A stretch of DNA of 12,883 nucleotides from Anaerolineae bacterium. GTDB taxonomy: Bacteria; Chloroflexota; Anaerolineae; DRVO01. The position numbers and the translations under genes were made by a program. The DNA is taken from contig JAAYAV010000410.1 in the NCBI GenBank assembly GCA_012719195.1, forward strand, positions 1-12,883. Reading direction: 5' to 3'. Below the pieces are notes generated by a model. The model ran no database searches. It saw only the letters and a list, made by a program, of their open reading frames with translations, and was not told the DNA's origin. Shown in pieces: positions 1-7,613 of this stretch (position 1 is its first letter; each line of letters starts with the position of its first letter).

Positions 1-2
1 AA

Positions 3-30
3 AGGGGAGCGGAATCGTCGCCGCTCCCCT
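3..30. terminator. Hairpin terminator, possibly bidirectional
   Basis: A perfect 10-bp GC-rich stem (AGGGGAGCGG at 3-12 pairing with CCGCTCCCCT at 21-30) encloses an 8-base loop. On the minus strand it is followed by TTT up to the window edge, and it lies about 95 bases beyond the stop of the minus-strand DegV gene, so it is a reasonable terminator for that gene. On the plus strand the following bases are CTTCGGG, a poor T tract, but it could also end a gene entering from the left. The base composition past position 1 is not visible, so the T tract cannot be fully judged. Confidence 0.55.
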
Positions 31-61
31 CTTCGGGAACAAGTGCACTGCATAACGCCAT

Positions 62-91
62 ATTGTAGCCTAAGGCCCGGTCGCCGGGCAA
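62..91 (-). promoter_or_regulatory. Possible minus-strand promoter reading out of the window
   Basis: On the minus strand TTGCCC (86-91) and TACAAT (62-67) are separated by 18 bases. This is a passable sigma-70-type pair with a weak -35. The spacer contains most of a 6-bp hairpin (GCCCGG/CCGGGC, 75-89). It would drive transcription leftward, immediately into the hairpin at 3-30. It could serve a gene beyond the left edge, a very short RNA, or nothing. The evidence is only motif similarity. Confidence 0.22.
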
Positions 92-123
92 AGCGCGCCC
101 GCGCCGGCGATCCGCATGGGGCC

Positions 124-978
124 CTAGGGTTGGACCCAGCGGGTGCTGTAGTAGCCCAATCCCACTGTCCCGGGGCCCACGTGGACACCCAGCACGGGGC
201 TGATCTGCATGAGCTCCGGCCGAGGGCACTGCAGGGCCTCGCTGACGTCGCCGGCCAGAGCAGAAGCCGACTCGGGGTCGTTCCCGTGGACGACGACTAC
301 GCGCATATGGTCACCCGTGCCGCCCCGCTCCCGCGCCGTCTCGACGATGGCCTGGAGGGCCTTGCGCTTGCCGCGCACCTTGCTCCACACCTCGATGGCC
401 CCCTCGTGGAGGGTCAGGATGGGCTGGATGCGCAGCACCGAAGCGGCCAGGGCGCTGGCGCCGCCGATGCGGCCGCCCTTCTGCAGGTAGCGGAAGGTGG
501 CGATGGTGAAGAGAAGTTGGGCGCGCTTCCGGATCTCCTCCAGCCCGGCGATGATCTGCGCCATGGCGGCGCCAGAGGCAGCCTGTTCGGCAGCGTACTG
601 AACCATCAGGGCGAGGACGCCCGAGGTGGTGAGGGAGTCGAACACCGTTATGGGGAGTTCAGGGAGAGCGCGTTGAGCCGCCACCGCCGAGGCCACGGTC
701 CCGCTCAGCCGGCTGGAGATGAGGATGGCCAGCACCTGGTTGCCGCCGTCACAAGCCTCCCGGAAGACCTTCTCGAACTCGTTGGCGGGCGGCTGGGAGG
801 TGGTCGGCAGGCCCTCGCACTGAGGCAGCAGCCGGTAGAACTCCTCCGCCGAGATGTCAACCTGGTCGCGATAGGTCATCTCAGGGAGGACGACGCGGAG
901 GGACACCACCCGCACCCCTAGAGACGCCGCCATCCCGGTCGGAATGCTGGCGGTGCTGTCGGTGACGATGTGAATCAA
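124..978 (-). CDS. DegV/FakB family fatty-acid-binding protein
   Basis: DegV-family proteins bind a fatty acid in a cleft. Those studied as FakB present it to the kinase FakA, making acyl-phosphate for phospholipid synthesis; they act in the cytoplasm. The 284-residue length is normal. Family motifs in order: TDSTASIP (6-13), TTSQP (59-63), ISSRLSGT (87-94), RYLQKGGRIGG (163-173), IQPIL (184-188) and HVGPGTVGLGY (266-276). The residues expected to hold the fatty-acid carboxylate (T60/S61, S92, H266) and R170 of the KGGR motif are present. The start is TTG at 976-978; a GAGGGGG SD lies four bases upstream on the minus strand and no better start is seen. It is divergent from fabF, which fits a lipid role. 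No FakA partner is in the window, so the family call is firm but the FakB function is inferred. Confidence 0.93.
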   Translation of the reverse strand: MIHIVTDSTASIPTGMAASLGVRVVSLRVVLPEMTYRDQVDISAEEFYRLLPQCEGLPTTSQPPANEFEKVFREACDGGNQVLAILISSRLSGTVASAVAAQRALPELPITVFDSLTTSGVLALMVQYAAEQAASGAAMAQIIAGLEEIRKRAQLLFTIATFRYLQKGGRIGGASALAASVLRIQPILTLHEGAIEVWSKVRGKRKALQAIVETARERGGTGDHMRVVVVHGNDPESASALAGDVSEALQCPRPELMQISPVLGVHVGPGTVGLGYYSTRWVQP

Positions 979-1060
979 GGTACCCCCTCGGCCTCCGAGC
1001 TACGTTTCCGGCAGGCCCGATCTGCGGTGACAGCCGACTGCAACGAGAGCTTGTAGCTGC

Positions 1061-1148
1061 CCGGTGCTAGCCCCCTGTGAGGACGAGCGCGGAGCGGAAA
1101 TGCTACCCACCGAGATCACCCTTGTCAACACCCGAGAGCCGGTGCTAG
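1061..1148. repeat. 10-bp direct repeat CCGGTGCTAG in the divergent intergenic region
   Basis: CCGGTGCTAG occurs at 1061-1070 and again at 1139-1148. A CGAGAGC heptamer precedes each copy (1044-1050 and 1134-1140), ten bases away in the first case and running directly into the second. The second copy contains the start of the -10 element of the fabF promoter (TGCTAG), so the pair could be regulator sites or a remnant of a duplicated promoter. No matching regulator gene is in the window. The rest of 979-1209 shows no convincing minus-strand promoter for the DegV gene. Confidence 0.35.
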
Positions 1149-1151
1149 ACT
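1122..1151 (+). promoter_or_regulatory. Sigma-70-type promoter for fabF with extended -10
   Basis: TTGTCA (1122-1127) matches the -35 consensus at five of six positions. After an 18-base spacer, TAGACT (1146-1151) is preceded by TGC, giving an extended -10. Transcription would begin near 1158, leaving a leader of about 50 bases before the fabF start at 1210. It is the best promoter match in the divergent intergenic region. Confidence 0.6.
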
Positions 1152-1209
1152 GGCACGGTTCTGGAACAAGGTACTGCTTCGCACTGATCCCACTGGAGCG
1201 CCATGCTCA

Positions 1210-2466
1210 ATGACCGCAGCCATGAGACAACAGCGTAAGGTCGTGGTTACCGGGATGGGCGCCATCACGCCTGTCGGCAACACCGTCGATGAGTTCTGGG
1301 GGAACCTGTTGGCCGGTGAGTGCGGCATTAAGCCCCTGCGGGACTGGGACACCGAAGGTTACCCAGCTAAGGTGGCGGGCCTGGTGGATAGCTTTGATCC
1401 CACCCAGCACATGGATCGCCAGCAGGCGCGCCGTATGGATCGCTTCAGCCAGTTCGCCGTGGCGGCGTCCCGAGAGGCGGTGCAAAACGCGGCGCTTGAC
1501 CTATCGCAGGTGGACCTGGACCGAATGGCGGTGGTGATCGGTACCGCCATAGCGGGCGTGCCGGTGCTGGAGCGGGAGACCCGTGTCCTGATGGAGTCCG
1601 GGCCGCGCCGGGTGAACCCCATGATGATTCCGGCGGTCATCGGCAATATGGCTGCTTGCCTCGTCTCGATGACAATGGGCATTACCGGACCGGTCTTGTG
1701 TCCGGTGGGGGCGTGCGCCACCGGCTGCCTCGCGGTTGGCGATGCCTTCGAGCGCATCGCCTCCGGCCAGGTTGACGTGGCGCTGGCGGGAGGAACGGAG
1801 TCGGTTACCACGCCGCTGGCGGTGGCGTCATTTGGCCGTCTGGGAGCCCTTTCTCGCCGGTCCGATGATCTTCATCTGGTCTGCCGCCCGTTCGATGTGG
1901 ATCGAGACGGCACGGTGGTGGCAGAGGGGGCAGCCGTGCTGGTGCTGGAGAGCGAGGATCATGCAAGGGCGCGCGGAGCCCGCATCCTGGCCGAGGTGGG
2001 TGGCTTCGGCCTCACCTCGGATGCGTTCCACGTGGCGGCGCCACAGCCCGACGGCGTCGGGGCCGCGCGTGCCATGCGCATGGCTATGGACCGGGCCGAA
2101 CTGGAGCCGGCAGCGGTGGACTACGTCTGCGCCCACGGCACCGGCACGCCTCTCAACGATCTGGCGGAGAGCCGGGGCATCCGTAGTGTGTTCGGGGATA
2201 CGGCTCCGGACGTGCCCGTAACCTCGACCAAGCACAGCCTAGGCCACACACTTGGCGCAGCAGGCGCGGTGTCCAGTATTGTGGCTGCGCTGTCCATTCG
2301 GGACGGCGTGGTGCCAGGCACGCTCAACCTCAGACAGAAGGACCCCGAGTGCGTGGTGAACGTACCGGCTGCGAATCTGAAGCAGGGCGTGAGCGCCGTA
2401 CTCGTGAACGCTTTCGGGTTCGGCGGGCAGAACGCGTCTCTCGTTTTCCGGCGTTGGTCCGGGTGA
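1210..2466 (+). CDS. fabF: Beta-ketoacyl-ACP synthase II (FabF, KAS II)
   Basis: This enzyme condenses malonyl-ACP with acyl-ACP in fatty acid elongation, in the cytoplasm. The 418-residue length is normal. The Cys-His-His triad is visible: C169 in GACATG, H309 in CAHGTGTPLND and H346 in TSTKHSLGHTLGAAG, with the conserved K341. The usual glycine-rich C-terminal loop GFGGQNASL (about 404-412) is present. The start at 1210 has a GGAG (1195-1198) eleven bases upstream, which is slightly long. An in-frame ATG at 1222 (MRQQRKVVVTGMG) is possible, but its SD spacing is worse. An out-of-frame ATG at 1203 should be ignored. No acpP, fabD or fabG is adjacent, so this KAS II stands outside a fab cluster. 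It is divergent from a fatty-acid-binding DegV protein and 17 bases upstream of an exported Ig-like protein. Confidence 0.95.
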   Translation: MTAAMRQQRKVVVTGMGAITPVGNTVDEFWGNLLAGECGIKPLRDWDTEGYPAKVAGLVDSFDPTQHMDRQQARRMDRFSQFAVAASREAVQNAALDLSQVDLDRMAVVIGTAIAGVPVLERETRVLMESGPRRVNPMMIPAVIGNMAACLVSMTMGITGPVLCPVGACATGCLAVGDAFERIASGQVDVALAGGTESVTTPLAVASFGRLGALSRRSDDLHLVCRPFDVDRDGTVVAEGAAVLVLESEDHARARGARILAEVGGFGLTSDAFHVAAPQPDGVGAARAMRMAMDRAELEPAAVDYVCAHGTGTPLNDLAESRGIRSVFGDTAPDVPVTSTKHSLGHTLGAAGAVSSIVAALSIRDGVVPGTLNLRQKDPECVVNVPAANLKQGVSAVLVNAFGFGGQNASLVFRRWSG

Positions 2467-2483
2467 TTGGGGAGAAGGGGTAG

Positions 2484-3314
2484 GTGGTAGCTAGACTTTT
2501 CGTCGGGCACCGGGCTGTGGCCCGGGCGATTCTGGCGGCCCTGGTCGTTATGGCCGTCGCTCTGGTCCCGCTGGCGGCGTCGGCGCAGGAGTCGGTGGCA
2601 CTCATCACCTCTCCGCAGCCTGGTGCAACCGTTCGCGATGTCGTGCTCGTTACCGGCAGCGCTCTCCACTCGCAGTTCAGCTTCTACAAGGTCGAGTTCG
2701 CGCGGGAGCCCGGCTCAAGCTGGGTGGTGATCGGCGACACTCAGCCCACCCAGGTGCGGGACGGGGTGCTGATCCAGTGGGACACCCGTGGGGTGCCCGA
2801 CGGTAGCTACAGCCTGCGGCTGCTGGTGGTCGACGTGACGGGCAACTACCTCGAGGAGATCGTCAGGCAGGTGTCGGTTGCGAACGTCTCCGGCGAGCCG
2901 ACCGAGACGCCTACCGTCACCGGGACGCCGGAAGAGGAGCTGACGGCAACAGCGCAGGCGGAGCCCTCAGCCACTCCCACGCAGGCACCGCCCACGCCCA
3001 CGGTGGTGATCGAGATGCCGAACCTCGACACCGCTACCCCGGCCGTCGCTGCGGCGACGGCCGCACCCCGGGCGACGGCGGCGATTGCCACCGAGCCTGA
3101 GGACACCGGCACCGGCGGCGCTATCGTGGATCTGGCGACCGGCCTCCTGGGAGAGGTCTCCGATGCGGTGGGCTTGGGTGACGTGTTCCGCGGAGCCGGG
3201 TCGGCGGTGGTGAACGGGGCATTGGTGGGCATTGGCGCCTTCGCCGTGGCCGGCTTGTTGGCCCTGGTCCGCCAACTGGTGCTGCTGGTCTACCATTCGG
3301 TTATGCGCCGCTAG
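2484..3314 (+). CDS. Exported Ig-like domain protein with Thr/Pro stalk and C-terminal membrane segment
   Basis: The function is unknown. Visible layout of the 276 residues: an N-terminal signal peptide (hydrophobic about 14-32, likely cleavage after ASA at 34); a beta-rich Ig-like module at about 37-132, beginning ALITSPQPGATV and ending in GSYSLRLLVVDVTGN-type strands; a Thr/Pro/Ala-rich low-complexity linker at about 135-212; then a less ordered segment and a hydrophobic stretch at about 245-262, followed by a second short hydrophobic run and the basic tail SVMRR. This suggests a surface domain held on a stalk and anchored at the C-terminus. The start is GTG at 2484 with GGAG nine bases upstream (2471-2474). 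It lies 17 bases after fabF and is probably co-transcribed with it. No catalytic motif is seen. It could be a cell-envelope structural or adhesion protein; this is inference. Confidence 0.8.
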   Translation: MVARLFVGHRAVARAILAALVVMAVALVPLAASAQESVALITSPQPGATVRDVVLVTGSALHSQFSFYKVEFAREPGSSWVVIGDTQPTQVRDGVLIQWDTRGVPDGSYSLRLLVVDVTGNYLEEIVRQVSVANVSGEPTETPTVTGTPEEELTATAQAEPSATPTQAPPTPTVVIEMPNLDTATPAVAAATAAPRATAAIATEPEDTGTGGAIVDLATGLLGEVSDAVGLGDVFRGAGSAVVNGALVGIGAFAVAGLLALVRQLVLLVYHSVMRR

Positions 3315-3335
3315 AGAGCGGAGCGCGCACAACAG

Positions 3336-3344
3336 TGGTACAAT
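3336..3344 (+). promoter_or_regulatory. Extended -10 promoter for the pth operon
   Basis: TGG followed by TACAAT (3339-3344) is an extended -10 of the same type as the fabF promoter. No good -35 is seen 16-18 bases upstream, as is allowed for extended -10 promoters. Transcription would start near 3351, exactly at the base of the following hairpin. A 7-bp inverted repeat (CTAGAGA at 3311-3317 and TCTCTAG at 3344-3350) flanks the element and could be an operator or chance. Confidence 0.45.
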
Positions 3345-3350
3345 CTCTAG

Positions 3351-3381
3351 AGGGGCCGGGGCAGCAGGACCGGCCCCTTTA
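3351..3381 (+). terminator. GC-rich hairpin with short T tract between the Ig-like gene and pth
   Basis: A perfect 9-bp stem (AGGGGCCGG at 3351-3359 with CCGGCCCCT at 3370-3378) encloses a 10-base loop and is followed by TT, then AGGTGTTT. It sits 36 bases after the stop of the Ig-like gene and looks like an intrinsic terminator with a weak T tract. Because the predicted pth promoter lies directly upstream, the same hairpin would also form at the 5' end of the pth transcript. Confidence 0.55.
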
Positions 3382-3411
3382 GGTGTTTGACCGCATGGTG
3401 CCGAGGTTAGG

Positions 3412-4047
3412 ATGCGCGACGCTCTGAGAAGGATAGCGGGAAGCAGGCGCCCGGAGCCCTCGGGTCTGCCGGTGGCTGCTCTGGTGGTAGGCCTGGGCAA
3501 CCCGGGCGGCGGGTACCGCAATACTAGACATAATGTTGGCTTTATGGTCACCGACGATATGGCTGCACGTGCCGGCCTGAAGTGGTCGCGGCCGCGCAAC
3601 CAGAGCCGCTGGACCGTCGGAAGGGTAGCCGACCAGGAGGTGGCGTTGCTGCAGCCCCTCACCTTCATGAACCTGAGTGGCAAGGCCGTTGAATGGGCCC
3701 TCAGGCACTTCGGCCTGAAGCCGGCACAGATGGTGGTCGTTCACGACGACATCGATCTGCCCCTGGGCAGGCTCCGGCTCCGACCCACGGGCAGCGCCGG
3801 TGGTCACCGGGGGGTGCAATCCATCATCAACGCGGTGCGGACTCCCGACTTCGCCCGTGTTCGCATCGGGGTGGGGCGCCCTCAGGAAGACGAGGACGAT
3901 GATGTGCGCGACTTCGTGCTCAGCACCTTCCGACCGGACGAGGCGGCGTTGGTGTCGGCGGTGCTTGAGCGCGCTCGCCGCGCCGTGGAAGCGGTGTTGG
4001 CGCAGGGCATTGAGCCCGCCATGAACGAGTACAACGGACAGGTGTGA
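3412..4047 (+). CDS. pth: Peptidyl-tRNA hydrolase (Pth)
   Basis: Pth cleaves peptidyl-tRNA released by ribosome drop-off and so recycles tRNA. It is cytoplasmic and usually essential. The 211 residues include an N-terminal extension of about 22 residues, rich in Arg, before the family start ALVVGLGNPGGGY. Catalytic and substrate residues aligned to E. coli Pth: N30 (N10), H40 (H20), M86-N87 (M67-N68 in TFMNLSG), D112 (D93 in HDDIDLPLG) and H132 (H113). The next residue, usually Asn (N114), is Arg: the motif reads GGHRGVQSI. The ATG at 3412 has a GAGG five bases upstream. GTG at 3472 would remove the extension but has no well-placed SD. The stop overlaps the mfd start in TGATG. It leads a long operon, and pth-mfd adjacency is common in bacteria. 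Confidence 0.95.
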   Translation: MRDALRRIAGSRRPEPSGLPVAALVVGLGNPGGGYRNTRHNVGFMVTDDMAARAGLKWSRPRNQSRWTVGRVADQEVALLQPLTFMNLSGKAVEWALRHFGLKPAQMVVVHDDIDLPLGRLRLRPTGSAGGHRGVQSIINAVRTPDFARVRIGVGRPQEDEDDDVRDFVLSTFRPDEAALVSAVLERARRAVEAVLAQGIEPAMNEYNGQV

Positions 4048-7000
4048 TGCTCAACTTTGGAGCCCTCACCGGTCTGCTGCGGCGGGCCCCGGCATACAGC
4101 GCCCTGGCGACTCTACTCCGCGATGGCGGCGAGGCAGGGTCTGCCGACGTGATTCAGGCCGCCCGTGCTGTGGTGCTCTCGGCTCTGGCCGAGGACCTGC
4201 CTGCGCCGATGCTGGTGGTGGCGCCTACAGTGGAGAGGGCACGCCAGTTGGCCGAGGAGTTGGCGATGTGGCTGGGCGAGCGGGCGATGCTCTTCCCGGC
4301 TCCGGAACCACTGCCCTATGAGCGCGTGCCCTGGAGCCCGGCCACCAACGGGGCCCGGATGCGTGTGCTAAGCGCGCTCGCCGGCCTGGCGGGCAGCCAA
4401 CCGGTCGTCGTCGCCTCGGTGCAGTCGCTCCTGATGCCGCTGCCATCGCCCGCGGCCCTCCGCCGGCGCACCCGGATTCTGCGCCCGGGCACTGAGCAGC
4501 CGCTGACGCGCTTGGCCGAGTTGTTGGCCGCCAACGGCTACCGCCACGAGCCGGTGACCGAGGTGCCGGGCACGTACAGCCGCCGCGGTGGCATCCTGGA
4601 CGTTTTCCCCGTGTCTCAGGACCGGCCCATCAGGATCGACTACTTCGGCGACATGATAGACACCATCCGCTGGTTCGACCCGGAGACGCAGCGCTCCCAG
4701 GAAGCCTGCCCGCGCGCCGTCCTGACGCCGGCCGCGGAGGCGGTGGCGGAGGTGCCCGCCGCCGGACTCGCCGACCTGGACGAACTGGACTGCAGTGACT
4801 GCCACGCCGCCGCCCAGACCGACCTGGAGCGCGACCGCGAGGACTTCAGCCAGGGACAGCTGCCACGAGCGTTCGGCCTCTACCTGGGCTATCTCTACCC
4901 CGAGAGCCACTCGCTGCTGGACTATCTGTCCGCCGAGGCCGTGGTTATGCGCGAGGAGTTCGAGTTCGCCGACGACGCGGCGACGGCGTTCTGGCAGGAC
5001 GCCGACCTGGCCCGGGAGCGTGGCGAGAGCGTGGGCGACATACCGCGCGGGCTGCGGGCCCCGCTGTTGCCGTGGGAGCAGTTGCGCGACGCCATCCGGG
5101 AGCGCTCGGTTCTTGAGCTTGGGGTGGGCGCGGAGCCCGGTCCGGCCTCGCTGCGCGAGGCCTTCCTGCCGGTCACGCGGATGGCGGGGCAGGTGCGCCT
5201 GGCCGTGGACGCAGTGCTGGAAGCCGCGGCGGCAGGCGGCGCGCTGGTGGTGAGCCGGCAGGCGGCTCGGCTAGCCGAGTTGGTGGCCGAGCGGGGCGTT
5301 CCCGTCTCGGCTGCGGACGAGGTGAGAGAGCCGGTGCGGGGGGTGCAGGTGGTGCACGGCTCCTACCCCGAGGGCTGGGCGCTGCGGTTGCCGGAGGTGG
5401 GCACCGTCACCCTCTTCACCGACACCGAGGTCTTCGGCTACAGCCGGCCGGCACGGCGACGGCCGCGAAAGCGGCGAGTCACCGAGAAGTTCACCATCGA
5501 CGTGGAGCCGGGCGACTATGTGGTGCACGTCGAGCATGGGATCGGGCGCTATGCCGGTTTGCGGCGCCTTCCGCGCGACGGCATCGAGCGCGAGTACCTG
5601 GAGATCGAGTACGCCGGGGGCGACCGCCTCTACGTGCCCACCTACCAGTCGGACCGCATCAGTCGCTACGTGGGCGCTTCGGAGGCCGCACCTTCGCTCA
5701 GCGGCCTCAGCGGCGCGGACTGGCAAGAGGCCAAGGCGCGGGCGCGCAGGGCGGTGGAGGATATCGCCGGGGAACTGCTCGAGCTCTACCTCGCTCGGGG
5801 GCTGGCGGAAGGGTACACGTTCGCTCCTGACGACACCTGGCAGCGCGAACTGGAGTCCGCCTTCCCCTACGAGGAAACCGAGGACCAACTGCGTACCCTG
5901 GCCCAGGTCAAGGCGGACATGGAGGCCCCCCGACCCATGGACCGGCTTATCTTCGGTGATGTGGGCTACGGCAAGACCGAGGTAGCGCTTCGGGCGGCCT
6001 TCAAGGCCGTCACCGACGGCAAGCAGGTGGCGGTTCTGGTGCCGACGACGGTGCTGGCACAGCAGCACTACGAGACCTTCCGAGGGCGCCTGTCGGCCTT
6101 CCCGGTTACTATTGAGATGCTGTCGCGACTGCGCTCGGAGGGCGATCAGGCGCGGGTGCTCGAGCGACTGGAGCGCGGCGAGGTCGACATCGTGGTGGGG
6201 ACGCACCGGCTGGTGCAGAAGGATGTGGCCTTCAAGGACCTGGGGCTGGTGATCATCGACGAGGAGCAGCGCTTCGGGGTGCGGCACAAGGAGCACCTCA
6301 AGCGGCTGCGTCAACAGGTGGACGTGCTCACCATGACGGCGACCCCCATTCCGCGCACCCTCAACCTGGCCCTGAGCGGTCTGCGCGACATGAGTACCAT
6401 CGACACCCCGCCCGAAGACCGCCAGCCGGTCTGGACCCAGGTGTCTCACTGGGATGACTCGCTGGTTGAGCGCGCCATCCGGCGTGAACTTGCTCGTGGC
6501 GGGCAGGTCTTCCTGGTCCACGACCGAGTGCTGGGGATCGCTGGGGTGGCCAACCGCGTCCGGCGCCTGGTACCGGAGGCGGTGGTGGATGTAGGGCACG
6601 GCCAGCTGCCCGAAGGCAAGCTGTCCCAGGTGATGGAGCGGTTCTCATCCGGGGCCGTCGACGTCTTGGTGTGCACCACGATCATCGAGAGCGGCCTCGA
6701 CATCCCCAACGCGAACACCATCATCATCAACCACGCCGACCGCTTTGGCCTGGCTCAGCTCTACCAGTTGCGCGGTCGTGTCGGTCGTGGGACGGCGCGT
6801 GCCTACGCCTATCTCCTGTTCTCGCCCGGGCAGGGTGTTACGGAGGTGGCCCGGCAGCGGCTACGCGCCATCATGGAAGCTTCCGAGCTGGGCGCGGGCG
6901 TCCAGATCGCCATGCGGGACCTGGAGATCCGTGGCGCCGGCGACGTGCTGGGGCGCAGGCAGTCGGGCCACATCACCGCGGTTGGGTTCGACCTGTACTC

Positions 7001-7613
7001 GCGGATGCTCGCGCAGGCGGTGTCTCAGCGCCAGGAAGAGGCTGGAGCGGCGCCGACGCTGGAGAAGGATCTGCTGGAGGCCTTCCTGCGCCCGCTGAGC
7101 CCAGGCCTGCAGATAAGCCTACCGCTCGAGGCCGAACTCCCGGAGGACTACATCGCCGATGCCGGTCTGCGGTTGTCCCTGTACCGGCAACTGGGGGCGC
7201 TGGCGGGCGAAGAGGACGTGGACGAGTTCGCCGCCGAGCTAGAGGAGCGGTTCGGCCCGCCCCCACCGCCGGTGGAGCGCCTGCTGTATCAGACTAGGGT
7301 GAAGGTGTTGGCCCAGCATCTGGGTGCTACGGCAGTGGGTCGCGAGGAAGACCAGTTCTACCTTCGTATGGACGTGTCCCTGCTGAGGGCCCACGACATT
7401 CAGGAGGAGCTGTCCGGCGTGGCGCGGCTGGGCCGCGGGCAGATTCGCATCGACGCGTCCCGGACCCAGGACTGGCAGGGTCTACTGCTGTGGGCGCTGC
7501 GCGTACTGGTGGGTATCATGGAGGAGCGGCGAGCGGCACGCCCAACCCGGGTACTGCGGCCCGACGTGCGAAGCAGGCAGGAAGATACGGCAATGGAGGC
7601 CGAGGGACGCTAA
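4047..7613 (+). CDS. mfd: Transcription-repair coupling factor Mfd
   Basis: Mfd is an ATP-driven translocase that pushes stalled RNA polymerase off DNA and recruits UvrA for nucleotide excision repair. The 1188 residues match the usual length. In order: a UvrB-like N-terminal part with the SRRGGILDVFP segment and the UvrA-contacting region (about 1-350); a CarD-like RNA-polymerase-interacting domain (about 483-560, containing GDYVVHVEHGIGRYAGL); a DEAD-type helicase with Walker A GDVGYGKT (637-644) and Walker B DEEQ (738-741); the TATPIPRTL motif (about 763-771); the arginine-finger motif QLRGRVGRG (907-915); and the C-terminal TRCF domain. ATG at 4047 overlaps the pth stop (TGATG). GTG at 4044 is an alternative adding one residue. 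The stop overlaps the next start in TAATG. All key motifs are intact. Confidence 0.97.
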   Translation: MLNFGALTGLLRRAPAYSALATLLRDGGEAGSADVIQAARAVVLSALAEDLPAPMLVVAPTVERARQLAEELAMWLGERAMLFPAPEPLPYERVPWSPATNGARMRVLSALAGLAGSQPVVVASVQSLLMPLPSPAALRRRTRILRPGTEQPLTRLAELLAANGYRHEPVTEVPGTYSRRGGILDVFPVSQDRPIRIDYFGDMIDTIRWFDPETQRSQEACPRAVLTPAAEAVAEVPAAGLADLDELDCSDCHAAAQTDLERDREDFSQGQLPRAFGLYLGYLYPESHSLLDYLSAEAVVMREEFEFADDAATAFWQDADLARERGESVGDIPRGLRAPLLPWEQLRDAIRERSVLELGVGAEPGPASLREAFLPVTRMAGQVRLAVDAVLEAAAAGGALVVSRQAARLAELVAERGVPVSAADEVREPVRGVQVVHGSYPEGWALRLPEVGTVTLFTDTEVFGYSRPARRRPRKRRVTEKFTIDVEPGDYVVHVEHGIGRYAGLRRLPRDGIEREYLEIEYAGGDRLYVPTYQSDRISRYVGASEAAPSLSGLSGADWQEAKARARRAVEDIAGELLELYLARGLAEGYTFAPDDTWQRELESAFPYEETEDQLRTLAQVKADMEAPRPMDRLIFGDVGYGKTEVALRAAFKAVTDGKQVAVLVPTTVLAQQHYETFRGRLSAFPVTIEMLSRLRSEGDQARVLERLERGEVDIVVGTHRLVQKDVAFKDLGLVIIDEEQRFGVRHKEHLKRLRQQVDVLTMTATPIPRTLNLALSGLRDMSTIDTPPEDRQPVWTQVSHWDDSLVERAIRRELARGGQVFLVHDRVLGIAGVANRVRRLVPEAVVDVGHGQLPEGKLSQVMERFSSGAVDVLVCTTIIESGLDIPNANTIIINHADRFGLAQLYQLRGRVGRGTARAYAYLLFSPGQGVTEVARQRLRAIMEASELGAGVQIAMRDLEIRGAGDVLGRRQSGHITAVGFDLYSRMLAQAVSQRQEEAGAAPTLEKDLLEAFLRPLSPGLQISLPLEAELPEDYIADAGLRLSLYRQLGALAGEEDVDEFAAELEERFGPPPPPVERLLYQTRVKVLAQHLGATAVGREEDQFYLRMDVSLLRAHDIQEELSGVARLGRGQIRIDASRTQDWQGLLLWALRVLVGIMEERRAARPTRVLRPDVRSRQEDTAMEAEGR

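Noticed and set aside
43..921. 292-codon open frame on the plus strand at the left end
   Set aside because: Antisense shadow of the DegV gene, which has clear family motifs and a good SD on the minus strand.
2846..3683. Minus-strand frames across the Ig-like gene and pth
   Set aside because: Low-complexity antisense of the Thr/Pro linker and of pth; no recognisable protein and they cross the promoter/terminator region.
5271..6599. Long open frame (442 codons) on the minus strand
   Set aside because: It lies entirely antisense to mfd, whose protein motifs are intact; GC-rich codon structure opens the antisense frame. The translation shows no family resemblance.
6671..7297. 208-codon plus-strand frame inside mfd
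   Set aside because: Out-of-frame shadow, Arg/Gly/Pro-rich, overlapping the conserved motor and C-terminal domains of Mfd.
7490..7612. 41-residue N-terminal extension of the SufC-like protein
   Set aside because: It would overlap mfd by more than 120 bases and is low-complexity. The ATG at 7613 has an SD and the TAATG junction.
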